Assembly (NCBI GenBank): GCA_009936825.1
Contig: JAACDV010000014.1
Coordinates: 1 to 14,785 of the forward strand
Direction: 5' to 3'
Origin: Bacteroidota bacterium
Lineage (GTDB): Bacteria > Pseudomonadota > Alphaproteobacteria > Puniceispirillales > Puniceispirillaceae
Length of the DNA: 14,785 nt
The translations under genes and the position numbers were made by a program. Below the pieces are notes generated by a model that did not search any database, was not told the origin of the DNA, and saw only the letters and a program-made list of their open reading frames with translations. Position 1 is the stretch's first letter. Each line of letters opens with the position of its first letter. Below are positions 14,713 to 14,785 of this stretch, piece after piece.

Positions 14713-14785
14713 ACTAATATCTGGCGGAAGATCATTTTTGGCTGGAGACTAATTTTTTAGCGGAAGCCAAATTTTTTAGCGGAAG
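14713..14785. repeat. Degenerate 19-bp tandem repeat at the right edge
   Basis: The 16-mer aattttttagcggaag occurs at 14751-14766 and 14770-14785 with a 19-bp period. Two more diverged units precede it, around 14724-14731 (ggcggaag) and 14733-14746 (catttttggctgga). The array runs off the window, so copy number is unknown. It lies about 100 bp upstream of the dnaX start. The core GCGGAAG followed by an A/T-rich run recurs in each unit. It could hold protein-binding sites or be a simple slippage repeat; no coding potential is visible. Confidence 0.65.

Noticed and set aside
14621..14785. Signal recognition particle RNA gene upstream of dnaX
   Set aside because: This RNA gene can be near dnaX in related bacteria, but the conserved tetraloop and asymmetric-loop motif is absent from the 165 bp visible here. 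It might lie outside the window.

Overview
The window is a run of housekeeping genes from an alphaproteobacterial chromosome. The order rpmH-rnpA-yidD-yidC-engB-argB-HAD nucleotidase-dapD-dapE-(membrane protein)-truA/fmt/def-rmuC-recR-ebfC-dnaX, the YidC groove lysine, and the pairing of argB with dapD/dapE fit Rhodospirillales-like or marine SAR116-like lineages. That placement is inferred from gene order and protein motifs only. I see no transposase, phage gene, tRNA, rRNA, CRISPR array, toxin-antitoxin pair or defence system.

Layout. Positions 1-253 hold short tandem and direct repeats and a good sigma70-type promoter for rpmH. Positions 254-3695 (+) carry ribosomal protein L34, the RNase P protein, YidD, the YidC insertase and the GTPase EngB/YsxC, mostly overlapping or closely spaced, as expected for one transcription unit for RNA processing, membrane insertion and ribosome assembly. 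Positions 3877-8355 (+) carry argB, a HAD pyrimidine 5'-nucleotidase-like gene, dapD, dapE and a 189-residue membrane protein; dapD, dapE and the membrane protein are joined by 1-nt stop/start overlaps. Positions 8337-10606 (-) carry def-fmt-truA, transcribed in that order: deformylase, formyltransferase and tRNA pseudouridine synthase. rmuC (+, 10737-11900) diverges from def and converges on recR. Positions 11897-14620 (-) carry dnaX-ebfC-recR, a conserved replication/repair operon. The right edge (14713-14785) runs into a degenerate 19-bp tandem repeat.

The strongest anomaly is a pair of in-frame amber (TAG) codons, 983 nt apart, that interrupt two adjacent and normally essential genes: yidC at 2539-2541, and engB at 3522-3524, where the stop replaces the G4-motif lysine. 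Reading frame and homology continue unbroken past both. Five genes in the same window end at family-typical lengths with TAG, so wholesale TAG reassignment is unlikely. Consensus errors, real nonsense mutations with a second copy, or amber suppression remain open. The next most unusual feature is a 15-bp tandem repeat that puts five copies of an (A)(K/N)R-x-W pentapeptide at the N-terminus of YidD. I did not find a convincing undescribed multi-gene system.
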